Assembly (NCBI RefSeq): GCF_004794105.1
Contig: NZ_SRYR01000001.1
Location: 682,001-746,000 of the forward strand
Reading direction: 5' to 3'
Origin: Clostridium sartagoforme
Lineage (GTDB): Bacteria; Bacillota; Clostridia; Clostridiales; Clostridiaceae
DNA length: 64,000 bases
Shown here: positions 35,169 to 44,420 of the stretch, in pieces
How the letters are laid out: every line of letters starts with the position of its first letter
How positions within the stretch are numbered: position 1 is the first letter of the stretch
Made by a program: the position numbers and the translations under genes
The notes under the pieces: model-generated
Seen by the model: only the letters and a program-made list of their open reading frames with translations
The model's database searches: none
Told to the model about the DNA's origin: nothing

Positions 35169-35720
35169 TTGAAGAATATTTGGAAGGTTATACTACTTAC
35201 ATTAGTATTAGTAGTTTTAATTTTAGTTGTTAAGTTTGGATATGGATATTTAACGGGTCAATATTTAGGTGTAGAAAATAGTAATATAAAGCAAGAGTTA
35301 AAAGAAGCAAATGACTTTGAAGTTTATGATGAAGAAGGAAGTAGAGTGAAACTATCAGATTATAAAGGTAGTAAGCCTGTAGTAATTAATATATGGGCAA
35401 GTTGGTGTGGACCATGTAAAGCAGAAATGCCATATTTTGAGGATGCTATAAATAAATATAGTGATAAGGTAGAATTTCTAATGATTAATTTAACTGATGG
35501 TCAAAGAGAAACGAAAGAAAAGGCTTTAAAGTTTTTAAAAGATAATAATTTAGAAATGGATATATTATTTGACTTAGATTATAGTGCAGCAAATGCTTAT
35601 AATATTAGAGGAATTCCAAGGACTATATTTATAGATAAAGTTGGAAATATAATATACGATAGAGAAGGTGCTCTAAACGATGAAATTTTAGAGACTAATA
35701 TTAAAAAACTTATTAAATAG
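35169..35720 (+). CDS. TlpA/ResA-like membrane-anchored thiol-disulfide oxidoreductase
   Basis: This 183-residue protein has an N-terminal membrane anchor (about 6-28, no lipobox). Outside the membrane a thioredoxin fold follows, with the active-site motif WASWCGPCKAEMP and the cis-proline region YNIRGIPRTIF. It should reduce or oxidise cysteines of exported proteins. AAAAGGAG lies 7 nt before TTG 35169. About 150 bp downstream is a rhodanese lipoprotein, so both may handle extracellular sulfur redox. Confidence 0.9.
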   Translation: MKNIWKVILLTLVLVVLILVVKFGYGYLTGQYLGVENSNIKQELKEANDFEVYDEEGSRVKLSDYKGSKPVVINIWASWCGPCKAEMPYFEDAINKYSDKVEFLMINLTDGQRETKEKALKFLKDNNLEMDILFDLDYSAANAYNIRGIPRTIFIDKVGNIIYDREGALNDEILETNIKKLIK

Positions 35721-35807
35721 TGGAGCTTAGTTTAATTAATGATAAATTATAAAGTTATAATTATTTTAAAGTTGCTATTTTAGGGATAAGTTTATAGAAA
35801 AGTATTG

Positions 35808-35850
35808 AGAATTAAGTTTGTGACTTTATTACAAACTTAATTCTTTTTAT
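35808..35850 (+). terminator. Terminator of the TlpA-like gene
   Basis: AGAATTAAGTTTGT and ACAAACTTAATTCT form a perfect 14-bp stem, then TTTTTAT. Confidence 0.85.
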
Positions 35851-35878
35851 AGATTATAATAGTTTTGAGGTGAGTATT

Positions 35879-36289
35879 ATGAGAAAAAACATAATAGCTT
35901 TATTCTTAATATTAAGTACGTTAGTGATTTCAGGATGTACAACTTTAAATAAAGAAATTAGCACTAAGGGTCAAGAAGTAGTTACGGTATCTAGGATTAC
36001 ATCAGAGGAAGCAAAAGAAGAAATGAATAATAATGATGTAATAATATTAGATGTAAGAACAGAAGAGGAATATAACAGTGGGCATATAGAAAATAGTGTG
36101 TTAATTCCAATAGATGATTTAGAATACAAAGCAGAAGAGGTATTGACAAATAAAGAACAAAAAATATTAGTTTATTGTAGAAGCGGAAATAGAAGTAAAA
36201 AAGCTGCTGATTTATTAGTTGAAATGGGGTATACTAATGTGTATAATTTTGGTGGAATAAAAGATTGGCCTTATGAGATAGTTAAGTAA
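35879..36289 (+). CDS. Rhodanese-domain lipoprotein
   Basis: The 136-residue product has a lipoprotein signal peptide with lipobox VISGCTT (Cys about 20). A single rhodanese domain follows: VIILDVRTEEEYNSGHI, then the active-site loop VYCRSGNRS and the ending NVYNFGGIKDWP. It should be anchored outside the membrane and transfer sulfane sulfur or act as a thiol phosphatase-like enzyme. TGAGGTGA precedes ATG 35879; an upstream GTG overlaps this ribosome site and is not used. Confidence 0.9.
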   Translation: MRKNIIALFLILSTLVISGCTTLNKEISTKGQEVVTVSRITSEEAKEEMNNNDVIILDVRTEEEYNSGHIENSVLIPIDDLEYKAEEVLTNKEQKILVYCRSGNRSKKAADLLVEMGYTNVYNFGGIKDWPYEIVK

Positions 36290-36368
36290 TAATAGGTTGG
36301 AAAGTTTATTTCATTATGTTATAATAATCATTATTAATTGATAATATACATAAGTGAGGTAGTTTAAT

Positions 36369-36941
36369 ATGAATAGTAAAGTGGAATTAATATTTGAAAA
36401 TAATGAGTATAGAGTAGAAGTTAACGGATCTTTAGTAAATAAAGATAAAGATTTAGAAAAGGCCTTTGAACAATTTAAAAGTGTAATTAGCAATAACAAA
36501 AGTGCTGAAGCTAAAGCTTGGGATGATATAGTAGAAAAATTTGAAAATTTAAATAATAAAGAATTAGAAATAAATAATGAATATAGAACTATGTCTTATG
36601 GAAATATGAAGTATTTTTATAATATGGGAAAAGTATTTTATATGGGAAATGGTCAGATGATACCATTAATAGGTGGATATGGTTTATTTAAATTTGCATT
36701 AAATGTAGTGTCTAATGGAGAATTAGATAAAGTAAATGATTTTGTAGAATTCTGTAAGGAAGTAATGCTTTGTAATGTAAATTATAGAGTAACTGATTCA
36801 AGTATAATAATATCAAGTGCAAGCTTTAATTATGGAGCATGTGAATATAATTTCAGTAGCAATAAAATTAATAAAGGAGCTTCTATATCAAATGGTAGCT
36901 TTGAAGAGTTTAAAACTTATGTTTTAAATATAATTAAATAA
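36369..36941 (+). CDS. Unrecognised protein, 190 residues
   Basis: I do not recognise the family. The product is acidic and soluble. It starts with a beta hairpin-like segment (KVELIFENNEYRVEVNG), then a helix, then an aromatic Met-rich stretch (MSYGNMKYFYNMGKVFYMGNGQMIP). The C-terminal half is Ser/Asn-rich with SSIIISSASFNYGACEYNF. GTGAGGTAG precedes ATG, and a clear terminator follows. It stands alone between the rhodanese gene and a regulator. Confidence 0.65.
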   Translation: MNSKVELIFENNEYRVEVNGSLVNKDKDLEKAFEQFKSVISNNKSAEAKAWDDIVEKFENLNNKELEINNEYRTMSYGNMKYFYNMGKVFYMGNGQMIPLIGGYGLFKFALNVVSNGELDKVNDFVEFCKEVMLCNVNYRVTDSSIIISSASFNYGACEYNFSSNKINKGASISNGSFEEFKTYVLNIIK

Positions 36942-36953
36942 GATAAGAAAAAT

Positions 36954-36990
36954 AATTGGTGATATAGATTGTTTATATCACCAATTTTTA
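36954..36990 (+). terminator. Terminator of the 36369 gene
   Basis: AATTGGTGATATA and TATATCACCAATT form a 13-bp stem with a 7-nt loop, then TTTT. Confidence 0.85.
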
Positions 36991-37119
36991 GTATTAGGAT
37001 AATGAAAACTAATAAAACTTGTAAAAAAATATAAAATTATCATTATTATTAGACATAACTTCTAAATTTGCAAAAAAGATATACTTTTTTTAGATTATTG
37101 TAAAATTTTAACAAGATCA

Positions 37120-37148
37120 TTGAAGAAGATAGAAAAAATATCTATAAT
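37120..37148 (+). promoter_or_regulatory. Vegetative promoter of the AraC-type gene
   Basis: TTGAAG-17 bp-TATAAT, 38 bp before the ATG at 37187. Confidence 0.65.
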
Positions 37149-37186
37149 GTGTATATAATTACTATTTTATAAAAGGAGAAGAGAAT

Positions 37187-37870
37187 ATGAAGGATGCATT
37201 TGAAGGATATAATGATGATTTTAATATTTTGAATAACAAGGTTACTTTATTAATTGAAGGCAGAAATAAGGATGAATTAATAAAATTAATTAAGAATAAA
37301 CAGATTTCAGAAATAGAATATGAGAAAGATAAAAATAGTAAAGTTGATGATTTAATAATATGGAATGCAGTTTATGCAAGAGAAATATCAAGAAATGGAA
37401 TTCCAAAGAAATATTTATATAGTATTTATGATAAATATTATAAGAGGATTAAAGAATACATTACATTAAAAGAGTTACAAGAAATGGAATTGAATATGCT
37501 TGATGAGTATATGAATCTACTTAATAATAACAATGAAATTACTGAAAGTTTTACAGTAAACAAACTAATACAAGCCCTTCATTTAAATGTTGAAAATCAT
37601 ACATCCTTAGAGGAAATATGTAAAAAACTCAATATATCCATAGGGTATGCATCTTCATCTTTTAAAAAATATAAAGGTAAATCTATTATGAGATATTTAA
37701 GGGAAATTAAAATTGAAAGAGCGAAAACCTTACTTTTAACTACTGAAAAAAGTATATTAGAAATAAGTATATTGTTAGGATTTCACGATCAAAGTCACTT
37801 TACGAATACCTTTAAGAAGTTCGTTGGGGTATCACCATTAAAGTTTAGAAATAAAAATTATATAATGTAG
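37187..37870 (+). CDS. AraC-family transcriptional regulator
   Basis: The 227-residue product has a helical N-terminal domain of unknown ligand (about 1-125). A C-terminal AraC/XylS DNA-binding domain follows, with two helix-turn-helix motifs: SLEEICKKLNISIGYASSSFKKYKG and SILEISILLGFHDQSHFTNTFKKFVGVSPLKFR. It has no membrane part and no cupin signature. AAAAGGAG precedes ATG. The downstream pepF gene has its own promoter, so it is only a possible target. Confidence 0.9.
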   Translation: MKDAFEGYNDDFNILNNKVTLLIEGRNKDELIKLIKNKQISEIEYEKDKNSKVDDLIIWNAVYAREISRNGIPKKYLYSIYDKYYKRIKEYITLKELQEMELNMLDEYMNLLNNNNEITESFTVNKLIQALHLNVENHTSLEEICKKLNISIGYASSSFKKYKGKSIMRYLREIKIERAKTLLLTTEKSILEISILLGFHDQSHFTNTFKKFVGVSPLKFRNKNYIM

Positions 37871-37882
37871 AGTGGTAAATAA

Positions 37883-37911
37883 TTGAAAAATGAATAAATT
37901 AATACTATAAT
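37883..37911 (+). promoter_or_regulatory. Vegetative promoter of pepF
   Basis: TTGAAA-17 bp-TATAAT, 34 bp before the chosen ATG. Confidence 0.65.
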
Positions 37912-37945
37912 TTTAGTATTGATTAATGAAAGGAGACTGATTATT

Positions 37946-39724
37946 ATGACATATAATTGGAGTTTAAAAGAAATATATCCTTCCTTTACGTCAAAGGAAT
38001 TCTTAGGTGATTTAGAAAATTTAGATAATAAAATTAATGAACTAAATACCTTTTCTAGAGAAGTGAAAGAGGGAAAAGGAGATGTAAATGAACTAGAAGT
38101 ATTTATAGGTAAGTTTGAAGAGATTAATTTACTTTTAAATAGAATTAGTTCATTAGCTAACTTGATAATTAGTGCTGATTCAAAAGATAAAACGGCAAGA
38201 AAATATTTAGATATTATAAATTCTAAATTTAGTCTTTTAGCAGAGCCACTAACTAAACTTTATAAGTGGATTGCTTCTATAGATAATATAGATACTTTAA
38301 TTGAATCATCAAGTATATTAAAAGAACATAAATTTATAATAAAAGAAATTATAGAAAAGAATAAATATATCTTAAGTGATAAAGAAGAATCAATAATTGC
38401 TAGAATGAGAAATACAGGATCTGATGCATGGCTTAATTATAAAGATTACTTAATTTCTACTCATAAGGTAGATATAACTGTTGATGAAAAAGAAGAATCT
38501 TTACCTTTAACTATGGTTTTAAATATGGCATACAGCACAGATGCTGAGGTTAGAAAGCAAGCTTATGATGCAGAAATAAAATCTTATGAGAAAATTGAAG
38601 AAGGTGTTGCAGCAGCTTTAAATGGAATTAAGGGTGAAGTATTAACTACTGCATCATTAAAGGGATATAAATCACCACTTCATATGACTCTAGAAGAATC
38701 AAGAATGGATGAAGATATTCTAAATTCAATGTTAACTGCAATTAAGGAAAGTTTACCTGTCTTTAGAAAGTATTTAAAGAGAAAAGCTGAATTACTTGGA
38801 CATAAAGATGGACTACCATTTTATGATTTATATGCACCTGTAATAGAAAAAGAAATGAACTTTAGCTTTGAAGAGGGAAGAGACTTTGTATTAAAGAATT
38901 TTAGAAGCTTTAGTGATAACTTAGCTGACTTTGCTAAAAAGGCCTTTGATAACAACTGGATAGATGTTTATCCAAAGGAAGGAAAAGTTGGTGGGGCCTT
39001 CTGTGAAAGTATAAAAAAAATAGGAGAAAGCAGAATACTTTTAAATTATGGAAATAGCTTTAGTGATGTTGTTACTATGGCTCACGAACTTGGACATGGA
39101 TTCCATGGAGAATGTTTAAATAGTGAAACTGCACTAAATTCAGAATATCCTATGACTTTAGCAGAAACAGCCTCAAACTTCTGTGAAATAATAATTAAGA
39201 AAAGTGCTGTTAAAGATGCGCCAAAGGAAGACGCTTTTGCTATATTAGAAGCAGAAATTTCAGACTGCACACAAGTAATAGTAGATATTTATTCAAGATA
39301 TCTTTTTGAAAGTGAAGTTTTTGAAAAGAGAAAAGAAAGTTCTCTATCAGTAGAAGAAATTAATGAGGCAATGCTTAAGGCTCAAAAAGAAGCTTATGGT
39401 GACGGACTTGATAATAATTATCTTCATAAATATATGTGGACATGGAAACCTCATTATTACTATGCAACTGCAAACTTCTACAACTTCCCATATGCCTTTG
39501 GAAATCTTTTTGCAAAAGGTTTATATGCTGAATATTTAAATAGAGGAGATTCTTTCTGTAGTGAATATGAAGAATTACTTAAGGTAACAGGAAAGAATAA
39601 AGTTGCTGATGTAACTAAAATAATGAATATAGATGTTCATGATGTTAATTTCTGGAGAAATTCTTTAAAGCTTATTGAAGAAGATATAGATAGATTTATT
39701 AAACTAAGCTACGAGATAAGATAA
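37946..39724 (+). CDS. pepF: Oligoendopeptidase F
   Basis: This 592-residue M3-family metallopeptidase has the zinc motif HELGH (in MAHELGHGFHGE) near residue 382, the downstream glutamate in PMTLAETASNF and the substrate-loop segment HKYMWTWKPHYYYATANFYNFPYAFG in outline. It cuts short peptides in the cytoplasm. The start ATG 37946 has AAAGGAG about 10 nt upstream; an earlier TTG lies before that site and is rejected. Length agrees with PepF (about 600). Confidence 0.94.
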   Translation: MTYNWSLKEIYPSFTSKEFLGDLENLDNKINELNTFSREVKEGKGDVNELEVFIGKFEEINLLLNRISSLANLIISADSKDKTARKYLDIINSKFSLLAEPLTKLYKWIASIDNIDTLIESSSILKEHKFIIKEIIEKNKYILSDKEESIIARMRNTGSDAWLNYKDYLISTHKVDITVDEKEESLPLTMVLNMAYSTDAEVRKQAYDAEIKSYEKIEEGVAAALNGIKGEVLTTASLKGYKSPLHMTLEESRMDEDILNSMLTAIKESLPVFRKYLKRKAELLGHKDGLPFYDLYAPVIEKEMNFSFEEGRDFVLKNFRSFSDNLADFAKKAFDNNWIDVYPKEGKVGGAFCESIKKIGESRILLNYGNSFSDVVTMAHELGHGFHGECLNSETALNSEYPMTLAETASNFCEIIIKKSAVKDAPKEDAFAILEAEISDCTQVIVDIYSRYLFESEVFEKRKESSLSVEEINEAMLKAQKEAYGDGLDNNYLHKYMWTWKPHYYYATANFYNFPYAFGNLFAKGLYAEYLNRGDSFCSEYEELLKVTGKNKVADVTKIMNIDVHDVNFWRNSLKLIEEDIDRFIKLSYEIR

Positions 39725-39770
39725 TTAAGAATGAAAAATTGATGAAAAAACTCCTAAGGGAGTTTTGAAA
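39722..39770. repeat. Dispersed intergenic repeat (copy 4, short)
   Basis: TAATTAAGAATGAAAAATTGATG followed by the core AAAACTCC-TAAG-GGAGTTTT (39747-39766). It begins at the pepF stop codon. Confidence 0.6.
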
Positions 39771-39787
39771 ATTAAGTTGTTTTTATT

Positions 39788-39815
39788 GGAGCTACCTTTA
39801 TGGTAGCTCCTTTTA
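39788..39815. terminator. Terminator between pepF and the phosphoesterase gene
   Basis: GGAGCTACC-TTTA-TGGTAGCTCC and TTTT. Confidence 0.8.
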
Positions 39816-39895
39816 ATTATAAAAGTATTAGGTTTACTATTAATTACTTAATTTAGAATAGTAAGTTTATGTTGCATTTGTAGTTTTGAGAATTA

Positions 39896-41026
39896 TTAGT
39901 TTAATGTTATTTTAACTATTTCACTTCTACTTCCTATTCTTACAGGAGGTCCCCAAGTTCCATAACCAGATGATACTATAACATTTAAAGAATTCTTTTT
40001 TAAGTATCCATAATCTATTTCAAATAGACTATTAGTAACAAGGTTTCCTGGAACTATTTGACCTTTATGAGTGTGACCAGAAACTTGAAGATCAATTTCA
40101 GCATCTAAGCTTTCATTTATATCTTTAGGATTATGATCTATAACTATTAATGGCTTTGATTTATCTATATCCTCTGTTATTTCACCAAGGGATTTTCTTT
40201 TTGTATCTGAAAGCCTATCTACACTAGAGTCATCCCTACCTATAATATAGAAATTATCATTAACAAGAACTTTATCATCTCTTAATACAGTTACTGAGTT
40301 ATCTTTTAGAAGTTCAACTATTTTATCTTCAGATTTAGTTAAAAAATCATGATTTCCTAAGGCTGCAAAGGTTCCATATTTAGACTTTATTTTAGAGAAT
40401 TCTTTAGCCATGTTGTTATCAATAAATGGATTAATATCGCTATCTATTATGTCACCTGCTAATAGAACTATATCAGGATTTAAGTCATTTATTTCATTTA
40501 CTAATTCTTCTAGTCTAGAATTTTTAATTAAATTACCTAGGTGAATATCTGATACCATAATAATATTTAAATGAGAATTTAAAGTTTTATCTTCTAGACT
40601 TATATCATAAGATGTTACTTTAGAACTCCTAGCATTAAAACTACCTATTAGGGTAATAATTGTAAATAAAGTCACTATTAATATAGTCTCAAATATAAAA
40701 ATCTTATCATTATTATAATTAGCTTTTTTAAGGATATAATTTATTAAACCTATTATAGGGAAAGTTAGTAAGCTATACATAAGAATACTAAGCCAATAAG
40801 ATCCAATTAAATATAAAAAGTCATTTATGGATGATGGTAAATATTTATTTAATGTCATAGATATTATATAAGCTAAGGATAAAAACCAGAATATAACCCA
40901 GAAAAATATAGGAGTTATTTTGAAAATATAGTTAAAGCCATTAAAAATTCTTCTACCAACATAGTAATTAAGTGAAAAATATAATGAAAAAAATATGATG
41001 AAAATCAATATATATTTAAATTTCAA
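39896..41026 (-). CDS. Membrane-anchored metallophosphoesterase (YaeI-like)
   Basis: The product of about 376 residues has four N-terminal hydrophobic segments (to about residue 130). A calcineurin-like domain follows with the metal motifs SDIHLG, AGDIIDSD, ALGNHD and GHTHKGQ. This is the layout of YaeI-type lipid A/UDP-sugar-like phosphodiesterases, but the substrate is unknown here. CTGGAG overlaps TTG 41035 but lies 9 nt before TTG 41026, so I use the latter. It is divergent from the helicase gene. Confidence 0.87.
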   Translation of the reverse strand: MKFKYILIFIIFFSLYFSLNYYVGRRIFNGFNYIFKITPIFFWVIFWFLSLAYIISMTLNKYLPSSINDFLYLIGSYWLSILMYSLLTFPIIGLINYILKKANYNNDKIFIFETILIVTLFTIITLIGSFNARSSKVTSYDISLEDKTLNSHLNIIMVSDIHLGNLIKNSRLEELVNEINDLNPDIVLLAGDIIDSDINPFIDNNMAKEFSKIKSKYGTFAALGNHDFLTKSEDKIVELLKDNSVTVLRDDKVLVNDNFYIIGRDDSSVDRLSDTKRKSLGEITEDIDKSKPLIVIDHNPKDINESLDAEIDLQVSGHTHKGQIVPGNLVTNSLFEIDYGYLKKNSLNVIVSSGYGTWGPPVRIGSRSEIVKITLN

Positions 41027-41126
41027 TGTAATCAACTCCAGTACATTAATTTTTTAATAATTATAGCATATCATTTTATTTAAATTAATAATAGTACGAC
41101 AAAGTAAAGGTATGGAGCTATCGCAC

Positions 41127-41285
41127 AATAAAAATTAATAATGAAGAATGAATAATTGATGAAAAAACTCCTTTTGGAGTTTTAGAAAGTAATTAATTTT
41201 TAGTAATTATGTAGGAATTACATCAATAATTCTCCATTTTTAATTTTTGATTCTTAATTTTGGCTGTTTGTGCGACAGCTCTGTG
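41127..41285. repeat. Dispersed intergenic repeat (copy 5)
   Basis: AATTAATAATGAAGAATGAATAATTGATG, core AAAACTCC-TTTT-GGAGTTTT (41164-41183), then ATTACATCAATAATTCTCC and T-rich text complementary to the left part, closing with the GCTGTTTGTGCGACAGC hairpin. Here it sits between divergent genes, upstream of both. Confidence 0.6.
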
Positions 41286-41335
41286 AAATTTATAATGTTA
41301 TAATAGTTATAAATATAAATTTAGGAGGTAAAGCT

Positions 41336-43948
41336 ATGGCCTTTAATAAGGAACAAAAATTAGTTATAGATGAATTAGAAAAGAATATATTATTACTAGC
41401 ATCAGCAGGAACTGGAAAAACTAACACATTAGCAGCTAGAATTTCAAATATAATAAACTCTAATAAAGCAAAAGCTGAGGAAGTATTATGTATAACATTT
41501 ACTAATAAGGCTTGTGCTGAAATGAGGGAAAGGATAGAGAAAATAGTAGGGGAAAGTGCAAAGGATATAACCATTAGAACTTTCCATAGCTTTTGTTTTG
41601 ATTTAATAAAAAGTGAAGCTAAGAAAAAAACAGATATATTTTCAAATTCCATAGTTTTTGATGAAGAAGATTGTAAGGAAATAATTAAGGAATGTAATTT
41701 TTATAATTACCCAGTTAATAAGCTCCAAAATTTTATAGATATAGTTAAAGTCGAAAAAGCAAAACTTAATTTATTTGGTGATGATTTATTAAAATCCTAT
41801 AACGATGCACTAAATCATATATTTAAGTTTAACCATGAAAGGATAAGACAGCTATGTACTTATAAGGGGAATTTTGACTTTCAAATGGAAGAAAATCTAA
41901 AGAAATATGGTGGGAGATTAGTAGTTCTTTATAATTCTTTACTTTATAGTAATCATGGTTTAGATTTTGCAGATTTAACAACTAAGGCTAAAGAGTTATT
42001 ATTAGATGAAGAATTAGTTTTAAGATTAAAAACAAAGTTTAAATATATTAATATAGATGAAGTTCAAGATACTAGCACTTTAGAGTATTCAGTAATAGAA
42101 AAGATATTTGGAGATAATAATATTTTACTATGTGGAGATATGTTCCAAACTATTTATGGTTGGAGAGGATCAGAGCCAGAAAAAATATTTGAATTTTTTA
42201 AAGAAAGTTACAATCCTAAAAGTATAATATTCTCTAAAAACTATAGATCAACTAAATATATAACAGAGGGTGCTTTAAGTTTCTTAGAAAATGCTTTTAA
42301 TGAAAGGTATAACTCTATATATAAGGATAAAATAACTTCAGAAGCTGATAAGAGAGGTGAAAAAATTAATCTAGTTAAAAGAAATACATTAAGAGAAGAG
42401 GCTAGGTTTATTTTTGATGAAATTAAAAAATTGAAAAGTAATGGTGAGGATATTGCTAAAACTTGTATTTTAAGTAGGGATAATAATTATAATATTAACT
42501 TAAGTAGAGAGCTATCTAAGATAATAGGATATGAAGGTGCAGATTTTGAGTTTATTTTAGTTGATCAATTTAAATTTTTTAGAAGACAGGAAATAAAGGA
42601 TATAATTGCATTTTTAAAACTTATAGCAAATAAATATGATAGTGTAAGTTTAAAAAGAATAGTTAAAAGACTACCTACAGGTATAGGAGATACTACATTA
42701 GGAGTTATTGAAAGTAAGGAATATAAGGAAGTTGGAATATCTATAACAGATTTTATAGATAATAATAGTTTATTATATGGGGAAAAGTTTGGCCTTTTAA
42801 TTAATGAGTTTAAAAATAATAATATTATAGTTTTTGACGTTGAAAGTACTGGAACAGACGTAACGGAAGATGAAATTATTCAAATTGCAGCTATTAAAAT
42901 TAATAGTGAAGGAAATGTAATAGAAAGCTTTGAAAAATTCTTAAAAAACAAGAAATCAGTTAATGATTCATTTAAGGTTCATGGATTTAGTGATAAGTTT
43001 TTAAGTGAAAAAGGTGAAGATAAAGAAAAGGTATTAAGAGAATTTATTGAGTTTTCTAAGGAATCTATAATAGTAGGGCATAATGTTCAATATGATATAA
43101 ATATTTTAACTAGTGAGCTTTCTAGAAATAATATTGAAGGGCCTAAGTTTAAAGGTTTTTATGATACATTAGATATCTATAGAAGATTCCATAGGAATTT
43201 ATTTAATTATAAATTAGAAACTTTAAGTAAAGTCTTTGATACAGAAAATAAACCAAGCCATGATGCTATGGATGATATTTTAGCTACAAAAGACTTATTA
43301 GTAATGGCTATAAATAATGATATTATCCCTACATCTATGAAAAGAATTAGCTTAGTACAAAAACATGTAAAGGCTTTTTCAAAAATTAGTAATGTCTTAA
43401 ATGAGCTATTTATTAGGGCAGAGAAGAAAAGACCACAGGATATAATAGTTGACATTATTAATACTTTTAATATTAAATCTTTATATAGTGGAAGAAGTAA
43501 AGAGCTTGAAAAGGAAGCTTATGAAAAAATAGAAAGACTTAGGGATTTTTATGTTCTTGTAAAAGAATTAGATGATAAATCAAAAAGCAATAGGGATTCA
43601 CTATTAGATATTATGAAAATAGTAGGATTATCAAATGGTGAGCTTGAAGCCTTAATAATTAATAGAACTAATAAAAAGAGGATTCCAATTATAACTGTGC
43701 ATCAAGCTAAGGGATTGGAGTTCGATACAGTATTTATTTCAGGTCTTAAAGAAGGGGTACTCCCTTCATATATAGCTATTAAAAATAATAACATTGAAGA
43801 GGAAATGAGAACATTTTATGTTGCTTTAACTAGAGCTAAGAAAAATTTATATTTAACATATAATATTGAAGGTGGGTATGGAAGGCAGGATGAGGTAAGT
43901 AGTTTTATTCAATATATTAATAAAGAATATATAGATAATGATTATTAA
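41336..43948 (+). CDS. UvrD/Rep-type helicase with inserted DEDDh 3'-5' exonuclease domain
   Basis: The 870-residue protein combines two enzymes. Superfamily-1 helicase motifs are Walker A LASAGTGKT (residues about 22-29), DEVQD (about 240), CGDMFQTIYGWRG, NYRST, TVHQAKGLEFD (about 787) and FYVALTRAKKNLY. Between about 497 and 662 lies a DnaQ-like exonuclease: FDVESTGTDVTEDEIIQIAA, then VHGFSD, VGHNVQYDI and SHDAMDDILAT. The DEDDh acidic residues and histidine are in place. It likely unwinds and trims DNA in repair. AGGAGG lies before ATG 41336; an upstream extension in the same frame lacks a ribosome site. Confidence 0.9.
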   Translation: MAFNKEQKLVIDELEKNILLLASAGTGKTNTLAARISNIINSNKAKAEEVLCITFTNKACAEMRERIEKIVGESAKDITIRTFHSFCFDLIKSEAKKKTDIFSNSIVFDEEDCKEIIKECNFYNYPVNKLQNFIDIVKVEKAKLNLFGDDLLKSYNDALNHIFKFNHERIRQLCTYKGNFDFQMEENLKKYGGRLVVLYNSLLYSNHGLDFADLTTKAKELLLDEELVLRLKTKFKYINIDEVQDTSTLEYSVIEKIFGDNNILLCGDMFQTIYGWRGSEPEKIFEFFKESYNPKSIIFSKNYRSTKYITEGALSFLENAFNERYNSIYKDKITSEADKRGEKINLVKRNTLREEARFIFDEIKKLKSNGEDIAKTCILSRDNNYNINLSRELSKIIGYEGADFEFILVDQFKFFRRQEIKDIIAFLKLIANKYDSVSLKRIVKRLPTGIGDTTLGVIESKEYKEVGISITDFIDNNSLLYGEKFGLLINEFKNNNIIVFDVESTGTDVTEDEIIQIAAIKINSEGNVIESFEKFLKNKKSVNDSFKVHGFSDKFLSEKGEDKEKVLREFIEFSKESIIVGHNVQYDINILTSELSRNNIEGPKFKGFYDTLDIYRRFHRNLFNYKLETLSKVFDTENKPSHDAMDDILATKDLLVMAINNDIIPTSMKRISLVQKHVKAFSKISNVLNELFIRAEKKRPQDIIVDIINTFNIKSLYSGRSKELEKEAYEKIERLRDFYVLVKELDDKSKSNRDSLLDIMKIVGLSNGELEALIINRTNKKRIPIITVHQAKGLEFDTVFISGLKEGVLPSYIAIKNNNIEEEMRTFYVALTRAKKNLYLTYNIEGGYGRQDEVSSFIQYINKEYIDNDY

Positions 43949-43998
43949 TTGTAGTATAATGAGAAAAAAATTTAATTTATACAGCGAGGGAATAAGTT

Positions 43999-44412
43999 AT
44001 GAAATATGATTTAAGTATTTATGAGCTTGGACAGCTACTAACTAAACTAACTAAGGATTATAAAGTTGAACTACTATCTAAGGCGAAGTTAAGCGGTGGC
44101 TGGATGACAATTGTAGGAGAAGTAGATATTATATCTGTCCCTGAAGATAAGGTTGTTATTAAGGGGAATAATATAATTACTATGAATATAAAGGACCAGG
44201 ATTGCGGGGGAAGCTATATTAAAATAACAGGAGCTAAAAATGGTGTATTTAATATAGATATTGCTAATACTAAGTACAAAGAATTAGGTGGAACTGGCAT
44301 TAGTTTAAATAAGACTAAAATAAATGAAGATGAGTGTAAGCTTAGAATAGATGAAGATATGATTTTTACTATAAGAAATGCAAAGCTTAAAGATATTGAA
44401 GCTTTAATCTAA
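43999..44412 (+). CDS. Unrecognised protein, 137 residues
   Basis: I do not know this family. The protein is soluble and beta-rich. It has a short N-terminal helix (SIYELGQLLTKLTKDYKVELL) and the segments GGWMTIVGEVDIISVPEDKVVIKG and KDQDCGGSYIKITGAKNGVFNIDI. It lies 50 bp after the helicase gene and 8 bp before the ThrE genes. It may be co-transcribed with them, but nothing in it points to transport. AGCGAGGGA precedes ATG. Confidence 0.6.
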   Translation: MKYDLSIYELGQLLTKLTKDYKVELLSKAKLSGGWMTIVGEVDIISVPEDKVVIKGNNIITMNIKDQDCGGSYIKITGAKNGVFNIDIANTKYKELGGTGISLNKTKINEDECKLRIDEDMIFTIRNAKLKDIEALI

Positions 44413-44420
44413 GGTGAATT

